Below the pieces are notes generated by a model. That model searched no databases and was not told the origin of the DNA. It was given only the letters and a program-made list of their open reading frames with translations. Shown one piece after another: positions 1 to 8,311 of a DNA stretch of 64,000 nucleotides; within the stretch, counting starts at the first letter, position 1, and each line of letters opens with the position of its first letter. Both the position numbers and the translations under genes were made by a program. This DNA comes from Telmatobacter sp. DSM 110680 (GTDB lineage Bacteria; Acidobacteriota; Terriglobia; Terriglobales; Acidobacteriaceae), in contig NZ_CP121196.1 in assembly GCF_039994875.1 (NCBI RefSeq), forward strand, positions 2,790,001 to 2,854,000, in the 5' to 3' direction.

Positions 1-58
1 AGCGAAGCAAAGCGGCATGTTGACAGTGATGTTCGATCGCCGACCATTCAGGCATGGG

Positions 59-997
59 TCACCGCACCATCGAGCCAATCAGAATGCTGTCGGGTTCTCG
101 GGATGAACGTGGAGGTGTTCTTCTAATGCTCGCAATGCGGACTGCAAGTTCGGAAGCTTCCGCGGTTTCTCCGCTTTGTTCGAGGAAGGAGCGGTATTGC
201 CTGAGAGCGGCGACGTAGGTGGGATGGCCCCAGCCAAGTTGGCCTTCCATCTCGGTGGTTCCGGCCAGCATCAACTCCGACGCAGTGCGATTGTCCCCGC
301 TCTTCCAGTGCGCGTAGCCGAGCAGAAAATCGATGAGTCCAACGGGCACGCTGTTGATTGCGTAGTGCGCATGGGCGAGATTGAGAGCTCGATTGAGATC
401 GTGAATGGCACCGGCGCATGCGCCCTTCGCGCACCGAATGAGTGAGAGATTGATCAGCGCAGACATCTGCTCCTCAGGAGTTGCGCCTGTCTCTGCAAGA
501 TTAGGGTTCTCGGGAATCAGAATGCTGGCTGCCATTTCCGCGTCTGCCTCTGCGCTCGCCAGATCATGTCGTCCGTAGGAAATGCTGGCGAGATGCGTGT
601 AGGTGACGCCGATTCCCACACGGTCTTTCGCATTCTCGTGAATCTCGAGCGCCTTCTGTTCCAATGGCTCAGCCTTGGAAAATCTACCCTGTTCGATGTA
701 GAGGCTGCACAGATGATCGAGCGCTGCCGCAAAGGTGTTCCGATCTTTGGACTTCAATAACGCGATGGCTTTGTGATACGCGCTATCGGCGCTGGTGTAA
801 CGCGCCGCGTCTTGATAGAGGATGGCCAGTTTGAGCCACGCGGAGCCGTCGCGATCTCCGGGCGCGTGATGCTGAGCAAATTCCTGTGCACTTATCTTTT
901 CCGCGAATGGGTTGGTGTTCTGCTGCGCCGGCGTCTTGGCGCACATCACTCCGACCGCCGTTAATAGAGTTGCCGCGATCCTCATCCTGTTCCGCAT
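59..997 (-). CDS. Secreted tetratricopeptide-repeat protein
   Basis: This encodes a roughly 312-residue protein with a hydrophobic signal peptide at residues 1-25 ending in an Ala-rich cleavage region. Helical TPR-like units follow, with typical Ala/Gly/Tyr/Leu spacing such as AILYQDAARYTSADSAYHKA and LCSLYIEQGRFSKAEPLEQKA. TPR proteins usually act as protein-protein adaptors, and export suggests a periplasmic or outer-envelope role. The frame also opens at a GTG at 1006, but that GTG is part of the AGGTGAAGG ribosome-binding sequence that fits an ATG at 997, so 997 is preferred. It is divergent from the sensor kinase at 1187. No specific function can be assigned. Confidence 0.8.
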   Translation of the reverse strand: MRNRMRIAATLLTAVGVMCAKTPAQQNTNPFAEKISAQEFAQHHAPGDRDGSAWLKLAILYQDAARYTSADSAYHKAIALLKSKDRNTFAAALDHLCSLYIEQGRFSKAEPLEQKALEIHENAKDRVGIGVTYTHLASISYGRHDLASAEADAEMAASILIPENPNLAETGATPEEQMSALINLSLIRCAKGACAGAIHDLNRALNLAHAHYAINSVPVGLIDFLLGYAHWKSGDNRTASELMLAGTTEMEGQLGWGHPTYVAALRQYRSFLEQSGETAEASELAVRIASIRRTPPRSSREPDSILIGSMVR

Positions 998-1186
998 GGC
1001 CTTCACCTCTCTGCTGCGCAGAGATTAGCCACATGCCGCACTAATTCCTGCCGCAAAGGGTTCAATCGATCTTTGCCGGGACGAATCGTTGGGCAGAAGG
1101 GCCGAATCGTAGATTGAAATTCTGGCGGCATGAATCTTTGCTTCACTGCTTTGCGTAGGCTCTATAAAGTGACCAAGGGGGATGCT

Positions 1187-2365
1187 ATGGCCTCGTCGGT
1201 GCCCGGTATGAAAGAGGGCGCGAAGTTTCTGAAACTCGGGACGGCACCCGTCTATCTGCGTCGCCTGGTCGTTTCGATCCTTTGCTGGACAGGTGTGGTG
1301 CTGCTCGAAAGCAGCCAGGTCTTTATGAACGATGCTGCGCGAGGGTACGTTCTGCCCTCGATGCATTACATCGCGTGGGCGGTATTCAACTGGTACGTCT
1401 ATGCAGCGCTCACGCCGCTGATATTCGAACTTGGTTTGCGCTATCCGATTACGGGACGAAATTGGGCAGTGCACCTCATCGTTCCTCATGCATTGGCGTG
1501 TGTTGGCCTCATGGTTGTCCAGGCTATTTGCCGCGGAATAGCTGGTTCAATCTACTCGATGAGCCACGAACTGCAGGCAACGTCAATCGCATTAACTTCG
1601 GAATGGTTTGAGAAGCGCGGCCTGTTGGGCTTCATCGCCTACTGCGTCATTGCGATCATTGCCGGCTTTGCGTACCTACGCGAGGAGATGCGGCAGCGTG
1701 AACTGCGGCAGGCGCAGCTTGAGACGCGCCTTGCATCGGCGGAGTTGGAGAAACTGCGCATGCAGATTCATCCACACTTTTTGTTCAATACGCTGCAGGC
1801 CGCCATCACGCTGGTTCAGGAAGACCCTCACGCTGCCGAGGATGTTTTACTGCGGCTGAGTCAATTGCTGCGCATTTCGCTCGATCAGATGGAATGCAAC
1901 GAAATTTCGCTGGCGCGCGAATTAGAGTTTCTGGATCTTTACACCGGAATACAGCGTGCGAGATTCGGCGATCGTCTTGCGGTCGAGATTCACGCCGAGC
2001 CTGACACGCTGAGTTTGCTTATACCGCCGTTGATCCTGCAGCCATTGGTTGAAAATGCGATTCGCCACGGAATCGGAAAGCACAAAGGAAAGGATTGCGT
2101 AGAGATTTTCGCGCACAAGAAGGATGGCGGTTTGCAGATCGAAGTTTGGAATGCGAACAGCATGGCAGAAGAGGAGGGCGAAAAGCTCTTCATGCGCGGG
2201 GTTGGATTACGTAATACGCGGGCACGGTTGGAACAGCTATACGGAACGAAAGGTCAACTGATCTTTCGTTCGCTGGCTCGGGGAGGAGTGGTGGTGCTGA
2301 TCTCTGTTCCGGCGCACGAGAGCGTACCTGCCGAATCGCAAACAGTCGTCGAGGCCGCCTCATGA
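1187..2365 (+). CDS. LytS/YehU-type membrane sensor histidine kinase
   Basis: This is the sensor half of a two-component system. The N-terminal half has several hydrophobic membrane segments, then a linker helix rich in Glu/Arg/Gln, then the His_kinase (LytS-type) signature HPHFLFNTLQA with the predicted phospho-acceptor His near residue 195. The HATPase N-box (PLVENAIRHGIG) and G-box (GVGLRNTRARL) follow. An ATG at 1130 is in frame, but the ATG at 1187 has an AGGGGG ribosome-binding site just upstream and gives a natural membrane-protein N-terminus. The stop overlaps the response-regulator start by 4 bp, so the two are translationally coupled. The signal sensed cannot be read from the sequence. 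Confidence 0.93.
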   Translation: MASSVPGMKEGAKFLKLGTAPVYLRRLVVSILCWTGVVLLESSQVFMNDAARGYVLPSMHYIAWAVFNWYVYAALTPLIFELGLRYPITGRNWAVHLIVPHALACVGLMVVQAICRGIAGSIYSMSHELQATSIALTSEWFEKRGLLGFIAYCVIAIIAGFAYLREEMRQRELRQAQLETRLASAELEKLRMQIHPHFLFNTLQAAITLVQEDPHAAEDVLLRLSQLLRISLDQMECNEISLARELEFLDLYTGIQRARFGDRLAVEIHAEPDTLSLLIPPLILQPLVENAIRHGIGKHKGKDCVEIFAHKKDGGLQIEVWNANSMAEEEGEKLFMRGVGLRNTRARLEQLYGTKGQLIFRSLARGGVVVLISVPAHESVPAESQTVVEAAS

Positions 2366-3126
2366 CACTGCGCGCGCTCATCGTGGATGATGAGGCCCTG
2401 GCGCGGACGGCGCTGGTGCGACTATTGAAGCGCGAACGCGATGTAAACCTGATTGGACAGTGCGACGATGGGGAGTCGGCCGTACAGACGATTCGGCAAG
2501 CGCAACCGGATATTGTTTTCCTTGATGTGCAGATGCCGGAGATGGACGGATTTCAAGTGGTCGAGGCGGTCGGGGTTGATCGGATGCCGGTGACAATCTT
2601 TGTTACCGCGTTTGACCGCTATGCGATTCGCGCCTTCGATGCAAATGCGGTCGACTATTTGCTGAAGCCCTTTGCACCCGATCGACTGACGCGTGCGTTG
2701 GCGCGTGCTCGCGAACGCTGCCTGGGGCGGCAGGATAAGGAAGCAGCGCAAAGGCTGTTTGCGCTACTCGATAGCCGGCTGCAGACAGACTATGCACAGC
2801 GCCTCGCAGTCGCGACGGGTGGTCGCATCATGTTTGTTGCCGTGGCAGACATTGACTGGATCGAGGCGGAAGGGAACTATGCACGCCTGCATGTTTCGCG
2901 GAAAGTCTTTGACGTGCGAGAGACCCTGCAAGCGTTGATGGAAAAACTGGATCCCCGAGAGTTCATCCGCATTCACCGATCGACGATTGTGAATGCGCGC
3001 CGCATCCGCGAAGTGCAGCCGTGGTTTCAGGGAAGCCATATCGTTGTTCTGCAAAGCGGCGAGGAATTGCGGATGTCGCGGTATCAGCGTGACGCAGTGG
3101 AAAGATTGCTGGGAAAGCGGGCTTAG
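2362..3126 (+). CDS. LytTR-family response regulator
   Basis: The 254-residue protein has an N-terminal receiver domain with the acidic pocket (VDDE), the phospho-acceptor Asp55 in FLDVQMPEMDGF and the conserved Lys in YLLKPF. A C-terminal LytTR DNA-binding domain follows (DIDWIEAEGNYARLH, then FIRIHRSTIVNARRI). LytTR regulators bind short direct repeats upstream of target promoters. The ATG overlaps the stop of the LytS-type kinase in an ATGA, which makes that kinase its partner. Targets are unknown. Confidence 0.95.
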   Translation: MTLRALIVDDEALARTALVRLLKRERDVNLIGQCDDGESAVQTIRQAQPDIVFLDVQMPEMDGFQVVEAVGVDRMPVTIFVTAFDRYAIRAFDANAVDYLLKPFAPDRLTRALARARERCLGRQDKEAAQRLFALLDSRLQTDYAQRLAVATGGRIMFVAVADIDWIEAEGNYARLHVSRKVFDVRETLQALMEKLDPREFIRIHRSTIVNARRIREVQPWFQGSHIVVLQSGEELRMSRYQRDAVERLLGKRA

Positions 3127-3226
3127 CTCTAACCTTGTCGAGGTATCGTTTGCGGAGTAGGGAACAATTCGCGCTGGACTGGCAAGTGGGGTGCGCTGTA
3201 GCGTGGGTGATGTCCCTGGAGGGTCA

Positions 3227-3940
3227 ATGCTGCGCCGTGATTTTGTCCGCGCCGTGCTCGCAGTCGGTGCTGCTCCCAAACTTCTACTGAGTCAACAGGC
3301 TGCAACCCCGGCGACCCCGCTGCCGGCGCCCGTGCCGTGGCAACTGGGGCTTAACCCTAAAACACCGATTCCTCATGTTGTAGCTGCAGACCAGCTGGCT
3401 GTGGCGGAACTGCGCTTCTTCTCGCCGGAACAAATGGCCACGCTGACGCGCCTGAGCGATTTTCTGATGCCGCCAATCGGAGAAAAGCCGGGAGCAGTGC
3501 AGGCGCAGACGCCGATGTTTCTGGATTTTTTGATCGGCGATTCGCCGGACGCGCGCAAGCGGGTCTACAGCGAAGGCTTGGATTGGCTGGATGCCGAGGC
3601 GAAGAAAAAATTCAACGTCGAGTTTGCAAAATTGAGTGATACGCAGGCGGACGAGTTGCTGAAGCCGTGGCTGCGGACTTGGATGAGCGACAACCCGCCG
3701 ACGGAGAAACACGCCGACTTTATCAACATTGCGCACGATGAAATTCGCACCGCTACCGTAAATTCGAAGGCATGGTTTGCAGCGCCGGAAGTGGGCTCTG
3801 AGCCCAGGACTTCGGTGGAGCTTTACTGGTCGCCCATCGAGCCGGATGTATCGTTTGGAGATTCGGACTGCGCGCATGTGCAACCGCATGTGCAGGCCGC
3901 TCCAAAATCGGATCACCCGATGCCGTCGTATCCGCGGTAA
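3227..3940 (+). CDS. Gluconate 2-dehydrogenase subunit 3 family protein
   Basis: This small exported subunit belongs to the family that accompanies GMC-type flavoprotein dehydrogenases. The N-terminus MLRRDFVRAVLAVGAAP is a twin-arginine (Tat) type signal, consistent with export of a folded complex. The body contains the family's helical region (ELRFFSPEQMATLTRLSDFL, then MFLDFLIG). The frame opens at 3191, but the ATG at 3227 follows a GGAGG ribosome-binding site and places the twin arginines at the N-terminus. The GMC oxidoreductase starts 46 bp downstream; the two probably form one membrane-associated sugar or alcohol dehydrogenase that passes electrons to the respiratory chain. The substrate is unknown. 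Confidence 0.88.
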   Translation: MLRRDFVRAVLAVGAAPKLLLSQQAATPATPLPAPVPWQLGLNPKTPIPHVVAADQLAVAELRFFSPEQMATLTRLSDFLMPPIGEKPGAVQAQTPMFLDFLIGDSPDARKRVYSEGLDWLDAEAKKKFNVEFAKLSDTQADELLKPWLRTWMSDNPPTEKHADFINIAHDEIRTATVNSKAWFAAPEVGSEPRTSVELYWSPIEPDVSFGDSDCAHVQPHVQAAPKSDHPMPSYPR

Positions 3941-3946
3941 AAAACA

Positions 3947-3974
3947 GGGAATAGGGATCAGGGAATAGGGAGTA
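3947..3974 (+). repeat. Four tandem GGG-led heptamers, possible G-quadruplex
   Basis: Four consecutive 7-nt units (GGGAATA, GGGATCA, GGGAATA, GGGAGTA) lie between the subunit-3 gene and the GMC oxidoreductase, ending 12 bp before the GMC start codon. Four GGG runs with 4-nt loops fit the pattern for an intramolecular quadruplex in DNA or mRNA. They resemble the short tandem heptanucleotide repeats known in some other bacteria. A translational effect is only an inference. Confidence 0.6.
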
Positions 3975-3986
3975 ACAACCAGGGCG

Positions 3987-5555
3987 ATGCTGAATGAAAC
4001 GTATGACGTGCTGATTATCGGGTCGGGGCATGCCGGAGGAATGGCTGCGAAGGTTTTGACCGAGTATGGAATTCGCTGCCTGATGTTGAACGCGGGGCCG
4101 GTGGCCGATGTGAGTCACGACGCGGAGAAGAAGGCAGCATACGAGCTGCCGTTTCGCGGATTCCGGCCGCCGGGCCGGTTGGAGCACGTGTTTCAGTCCA
4201 ACGAGTTCAATGCGAACGTGTGGGTAGATGAGCAGGAAGTTCCCTACACATTTGAGAACGACCAGCCATACAACTGGGTGCGCGTGCGGCTGTTTGGCGG
4301 ACGTTCGTTGTTCTGGTCGCGGCAGTCATTCCGGCTGAGTGATTACGAATTCAAGGCGAAGTCGCATGATGGATTTGGGGAGGACTGGCCGATCAATCAC
4401 GCGGATCTGGCTCCGTACTACTCGCGCGTGGAAGGAATTTTCTGCGTGAAGGGTGCATTGGATGGGCCGCCGCAGATGCCGAATGGGAATTTCACTCTTG
4501 ATGATGTGCCGTGGTGTTCGGCGATGCAAAGGTTCATGGATGTGGCGAAGCCGAAGGGAATTCCGGTGTGCAAACAGCGGGCTGCTCTGGGGCGTGATGG
4601 GCTTGCGAGTTCGGTGAATCTGCTGCTGCCGGATGCGGAGAAGACTGGAAAGCTCACATCGATTGCGAATGCAGTGGTGCGCGAAATTACTATCGACAAG
4701 AATACGGGGCAGCCCAATGGGTGCAATTTTGTCGATCGTCTGTCGCATCGCGAAATGAGCGTGAAGGCTCGTGTTGTCGTTCTGGCGGCGGGAACTCTTG
4801 AGAGCACGCGGCTGCTGCTGAATTCCAAGCTGGCGAATTCCAGCGGACTGGTCGGTCGTTATCTGATGGACCAGATTTATGGCGCGGGCGTGGTGTGCTC
4901 CGTGCCTGAAGCGCGCAACGGAAAAAGTAAAGGTGTGATGGGTTCGTCGGCGATCATCCCGCGCTTTCGCAACATTGATTCGAAGAGCGACAAGTTTCTT
5001 CGCGGATATGCCTTCAACACGACGGCGTCGGCCGGTGGAGTGGGCGCGCGAAATTTTGCGGCGTACGGCGCAGAGTTGCAGCGAAAGATGGACGAGTACC
5101 ACGGCAGCGGGTTTTACATGACGATCATGGGCGAGGTTTTGGGCCGGTACGAAAATCATGTCCGCATCGACAACGATCGCCGGGATGCGTGGGGAATTCC
5201 CGTGTTGCATGTGGACACGAAGTACACCGACAACGAATTCAACATGGCGAAAGATGCGGTGAATACAGCCTGCGAACTGGCGGATGCGGCAGGGTTTGAA
5301 GTGCTGTCAAAGAACGACAAACCTAATCCTCCGGGTTACAGCATTCACGAGGTGGGCACCTGCCGGATGGGCAACGATCCGAAGAAAAGCGTGCTCAACA
5401 AATTCAGCCAGTCGCACGACCACAAGAATCTCTTCGTGGTGGATGGCGCCCAGTTCACCAGTGCCGGCTGGCAGAATCCCACGATGACGATTCTCTCGTT
5501 GTCGATGCGTGCATCCGAGTACCTGGCGGGAGAGATGCTGCGGCAGAACATTTGA
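3987..5555 (+). CDS. GMC family FAD-dependent oxidoreductase
   Basis: The 522-residue catalytic flavoprotein of the glucose-methanol-choline family oxidises a sugar or alcohol. It has the N-terminal FAD dinucleotide-binding motif [13 protein letters not shown] (Gly residues 12-18), the family's middle motif [14 protein letters not shown], and the C-terminal region [12 protein letters not shown] followed by [17 protein letters not shown], in which the GWQNP segment carries the conserved catalytic Asn position. There is no signal peptide, so Tat export would depend on the twin-arginine subunit encoded immediately upstream. That pairing is typical of gluconate/fructose-dehydrogenase-type complexes. 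A cytochrome c subunit is not adjacent. The substrate is unassigned. Confidence 0.9.
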   Translation: MLNETYDVLIIGSGHAGGMAAKVLTEYGIRCLMLNAGPVADVSHDAEKKAAYELPFRGFRPPGRLEHVFQSNEFNANVWVDEQEVPYTFENDQPYNWVRVRLFGGRSLFWSRQSFRLSDYEFKAKSHDGFGEDWPINHADLAPYYSRVEGIFCVKGALDGPPQMPNGNFTLDDVPWCSAMQRFMDVAKPKGIPVCKQRAALGRDGLASSVNLLLPDAEKTGKLTSIANAVVREITIDKNTGQPNGCNFVDRLSHREMSVKARVVVLAAGTLESTRLLLNSKLANSSGLVGRYLMDQIYGAGVVCSVPEARNGKSKGVMGSSAIIPRFRNIDSKSDKFLRGYAFNTTASAGGVGARNFAAYGAELQRKMDEYHGSGFYMTIMGEVLGRYENHVRIDNDRRDAWGIPVLHVDTKYTDNEFNMAKDAVNTACELADAAGFEVLSKNDKPNPPGYSIHEVGTCRMGNDPKKSVLNKFSQSHDHKNLFVVDGAQFTSAGWQNPTMTILSLSMRASEYLAGEMLRQNI

Positions 5556-5703
5556 TTCGCGGTGTTGGTCCTCGAAATCCACTTACCGCTCCAAGGCGTA
5601 GGATCAAGCCGAGCTCCAAGTTGTGACATTCGCTGGCCGCCGACCTAAGCCGAACTGTGTTTGTGAGATAGGGACTCTGAGTGTTGCCCCTCACAGGCTT
5701 CAC

Positions 5704-5733
5704 TTGGATGAGTCGGCGCGTCTAAGGAATAAT
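5704..5733 (+). promoter_or_regulatory. Candidate sigma-70 promoter of the rnc-lepB run
   Basis: TTGGAT and AATAAT are separated by 18 bp, about 55 bp upstream of the rnc GTG. The -10 element matches 5 of 6 consensus bases and the -35 element is weak. This is a proposal from pattern only. Confidence 0.3.
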
Positions 5734-5787
5734 TAGAGTGGCAGCGGTTTGTGGGTTCGCCCTGGCCGGACGTCCTAGAGGAAGTAA

Positions 5788-6594
5788 GTGGAAGCAGTGA
5801 TTACGGAACTGGAAGTTGCGCTCGGTCATGCTTTTGCAGACCCTGAGCTGCTGCTGTGCGCGCTGACGCATCGATCCCTTGCGAATCAGCAGATTCAGGA
5901 AAACGGCGCCGACGGAACCTTCACAGCGGCCGACAATGAACGCCTTGAGTTTCTAGGGGATGCGGTCCTTGGGCTGGTGATTGGTGAGGCGTTGTTTCTG
6001 GGCCATCCTGAATGGCATGAGGGCGAATTGACTCGGGTCCGCGCGCAACTGGTGAGCCGACAGCACATGGCCAAGGTCGCCTCTGCCGTCTCCCTGGGCG
6101 ATCATCTTCGCCTGAGCCGAGGCGAAGACCGCAGTGGACTGCGCCGCAAGAGTACGGTGCTTTCAAACACGATGGAGGCCGTAATCGGCGCACTTTTTCT
6201 GGACGGTGGCCTCGAGCCGGTGAGGGAATTTGCGCGCCGCTATGTTACCGGCGAGACGGTAGAGTTACTGGCTGAGCAGTTGCGTTCCGGTGCGGCTCTG
6301 GGAAACTATAAGTCGGCACTGCAGGAGCGGTTGCAAGCTGAGCGCGCGGGATCTCCGGTTTACCGGGTCAAGAGCGAAAGCGGTCCCGATCATCGCAAGC
6401 GGTTTCTGGTTGAGGTTCGAATCAAGACATCAGAAGGTGAACCTGGTAAGGCTTTGGCACGCGGAACTGGTACGACCAAAAAGCACGCAGAGCAAGACGC
6501 GGCGCGGAGAGCATTGGCTCGACTTACCAAAACCAGGACGTCTGTGAACGGCCATACAGAAACTTTGTATGAGGAGGCAGAAGAGATCGAGTGA
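5788..6594 (+). CDS. rnc: Ribonuclease III
   Basis: RNase III cleaves double-stranded RNA during rRNA maturation and mRNA turnover. The 268-residue protein carries the family signature NERLEFLGDAVL at residues 50-61 with the metal-binding acidic residues, the second conserved acidic cluster NTMEAVIGALFLDGG, and a C-terminal double-stranded-RNA-binding domain from about residue 190 (NYKSALQERLQ ... GTGTTKKHAEQDAARRAL). The GTG start at 5788 has AGAGGAAG upstream. Its TGA overlaps the GTG of the signal peptidase gene (GTGA), so the two are translationally coupled. Confidence 0.97.
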   Translation: MEAVITELEVALGHAFADPELLLCALTHRSLANQQIQENGADGTFTAADNERLEFLGDAVLGLVIGEALFLGHPEWHEGELTRVRAQLVSRQHMAKVASAVSLGDHLRLSRGEDRSGLRRKSTVLSNTMEAVIGALFLDGGLEPVREFARRYVTGETVELLAEQLRSGAALGNYKSALQERLQAERAGSPVYRVKSESGPDHRKRFLVEVRIKTSEGEPGKALARGTGTTKKHAEQDAARRALARLTKTRTSVNGHTETLYEEAEEIE

Positions 6595-7376
6595 GTTCCC
6601 CCACTCAATTCGTTCAGGCTACTCCGCGCGCTTCGGCGCACAGATGGAATCACCTGCCCACGGTGCCCGAAGCGCTTGCGTCGCTTATGCGTACCGTGGT
6701 GGTGGCGCTGTTTCTGCTGACATTTGTCGTGCAGCCCTTCCTCATTCCATCCGAGAGCATGGAGCGCACGCTCTTAGTCGGCGATTTTCTCCTCGTGAAC
6801 AAGCAGGTCTTTGCACCGAACAATAGTGTTACCGAACATCTGCTGCCCTATCGACAGGTCGAGCGCGGCGATATCGTGGTATTCCATCACCCACAGCCAC
6901 ATCCATACCTGGTCAAGCGGGTAATCGGAGTTCCAGGTGACCGCCTGCGCATCGAAAATGGGCGCGTGATGATCAATGACTCCCCTGCAAATGAACCCTA
7001 TGCTGCGTTTGAGCCGGCTGCGCCGAGTCAGTTTCGCGATAACTTCCCGGCCCAGGTCTATACCGATCCTGATGTTGATCCGGAATGGTGGAGACAGATG
7101 CGGACGTTGACACATAATGGCGAACTTGTCGTACCGCCTAACGAATATTTTGTGCTCGGAGACAACCGGAATCACAGCTACGATTCGCGATCCTGGGGCT
7201 TTGTCCCTCGGGAAGCTATCATTGCGCGTCCTTTGGTTATCTACTTTTCTCTGCGCCGGCCATCGACCACGGATGTGCAACAGGCTGCGGATGATAGACT
7301 CGGACACGACAGGGAACTTTCGGCTCGGCTGGCGACATTTGCGCGATGGAAGCGCATTTTTCGTGTTGTCCACTAA
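6591..7376 (+). CDS. lepB: Signal peptidase I (first of two tandem copies)
   Basis: This inner-membrane serine protease removes signal peptides from Sec- and Tat-exported proteins. There is one hydrophobic N-terminal segment (residues 33-52), then the nucleophile motif PSESMERTLLVGD with Ser56, the general-base Lys109 in YLVKRVIGVPGD, and the C-terminal box GDNRNHSYDSRSWGFV. The usual Gly before the catalytic Ser (GSM) is Glu here (ESM). The GTG start overlaps the rnc stop by 4 bp. A second paralogue follows 62 bp downstream, which suggests division of labour among the many exported proteins in this genome. Confidence 0.95.
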   Translation: MSSPTQFVQATPRASAHRWNHLPTVPEALASLMRTVVVALFLLTFVVQPFLIPSESMERTLLVGDFLLVNKQVFAPNNSVTEHLLPYRQVERGDIVVFHHPQPHPYLVKRVIGVPGDRLRIENGRVMINDSPANEPYAAFEPAAPSQFRDNFPAQVYTDPDVDPEWWRQMRTLTHNGELVVPPNEYFVLGDNRNHSYDSRSWGFVPREAIIARPLVIYFSLRRPSTTDVQQAADDRLGHDRELSARLATFARWKRIFRVVH

Positions 7377-7438
7377 CGATTTGAGGTCCCACAGTTGAGC
7401 CGCCAGCCGTCCAGGCACACCAGGCACAGAGCGACAGG

Positions 7439-8272
7439 ATGACCACGAAGAATACGCCGCCAGCCAAGACGCCGTCAGAAATCGAGTCCGCTCCCGAACA
7501 AAAAAACCATGAGGAGACACCCTTTGAGGCAGCAGCGAGCATTTGCTCGGTGCTGGTGGTGGGGCTGTTCATCCTTACATTCCTTGCGCAGAACTTCGTG
7601 ATTCCCTCGGGGTCGATGGAGCAGACGCTGCTGGTTGGCGATCACTTGGTAGTGGACCGGGTTACGCTGGCTCCGCCGACAACGTGGATGCCGCTCGTAC
7701 ATTATCGCGAGCCGAATCACGGGGACATCGTCGTATTTATCAAGCCGGGGACCATCGATGCCGAAGGTAAGCCGACAATCCTGTTCCTGGTGAAGCGGCT
7801 TGTCGGTGTTCCGGGCGACCACATCCATCTCCACAACGGTATCGTCTACATCAATGGAGAGGAACAGGCACAGCCCCATGCCCAGCCCACGACTCCCGCA
7901 AACTACCAGCCATTTCTTGACGAGTTTCCTTCCATCGTGCCGGAGGGAAATGGCGATCCTAACAATGGCACACCCGATTCCTGGGCCAACGAATTCCCAA
8001 GTCATGTGGTGGAAGGCGACTTGGTCGTTCCGGCAGGAAAGTTCTTCATGATGGGTGACAATCGCCACGATAGTCTCGATTCGCGTTACTGGGGATTCGT
8101 TCCGCGCGAGAATATTATCGGCAGGCCTTTGTTTAACTACTGGTCGTTTGAAACCCCTGAGCACCAGTTCGATGAAACCGGAGTGGGCAATACCATTGCG
8201 TGGATGGGGCATGTAGCGCTCCACTTCTTCACCGACACGCGCTGGAAAAGGACGCTGCACCTTGTACGCTAG
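7439..8272 (+). CDS. lepB: Signal peptidase I (second tandem copy)
   Basis: This is a paralogue of the preceding gene, with Ser59 in IPSGSMEQTLLVGD, Lys119 in FLVKRLVGVPGD, and the terminal box GDNRHDSLDSRYWGFV. A hydrophilic N-terminal tail of about 30 residues precedes the single membrane segment. Between the two catalytic motifs it carries a longer insert rich in Pro and Asn than the first copy has. The catalytic Ser context here is the canonical GSM. It is probably co-transcribed with rnc and the first lepB. Confidence 0.95.
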   Translation: MTTKNTPPAKTPSEIESAPEQKNHEETPFEAAASICSVLVVGLFILTFLAQNFVIPSGSMEQTLLVGDHLVVDRVTLAPPTTWMPLVHYREPNHGDIVVFIKPGTIDAEGKPTILFLVKRLVGVPGDHIHLHNGIVYINGEEQAQPHAQPTTPANYQPFLDEFPSIVPEGNGDPNNGTPDSWANEFPSHVVEGDLVVPAGKFFMMGDNRHDSLDSRYWGFVPRENIIGRPLFNYWSFETPEHQFDETGVGNTIAWMGHVALHFFTDTRWKRTLHLVR

Positions 8273-8311
8273 ATACGGCATCCACCCTTCATCGAAGCGC
8301 AAACAACACTC

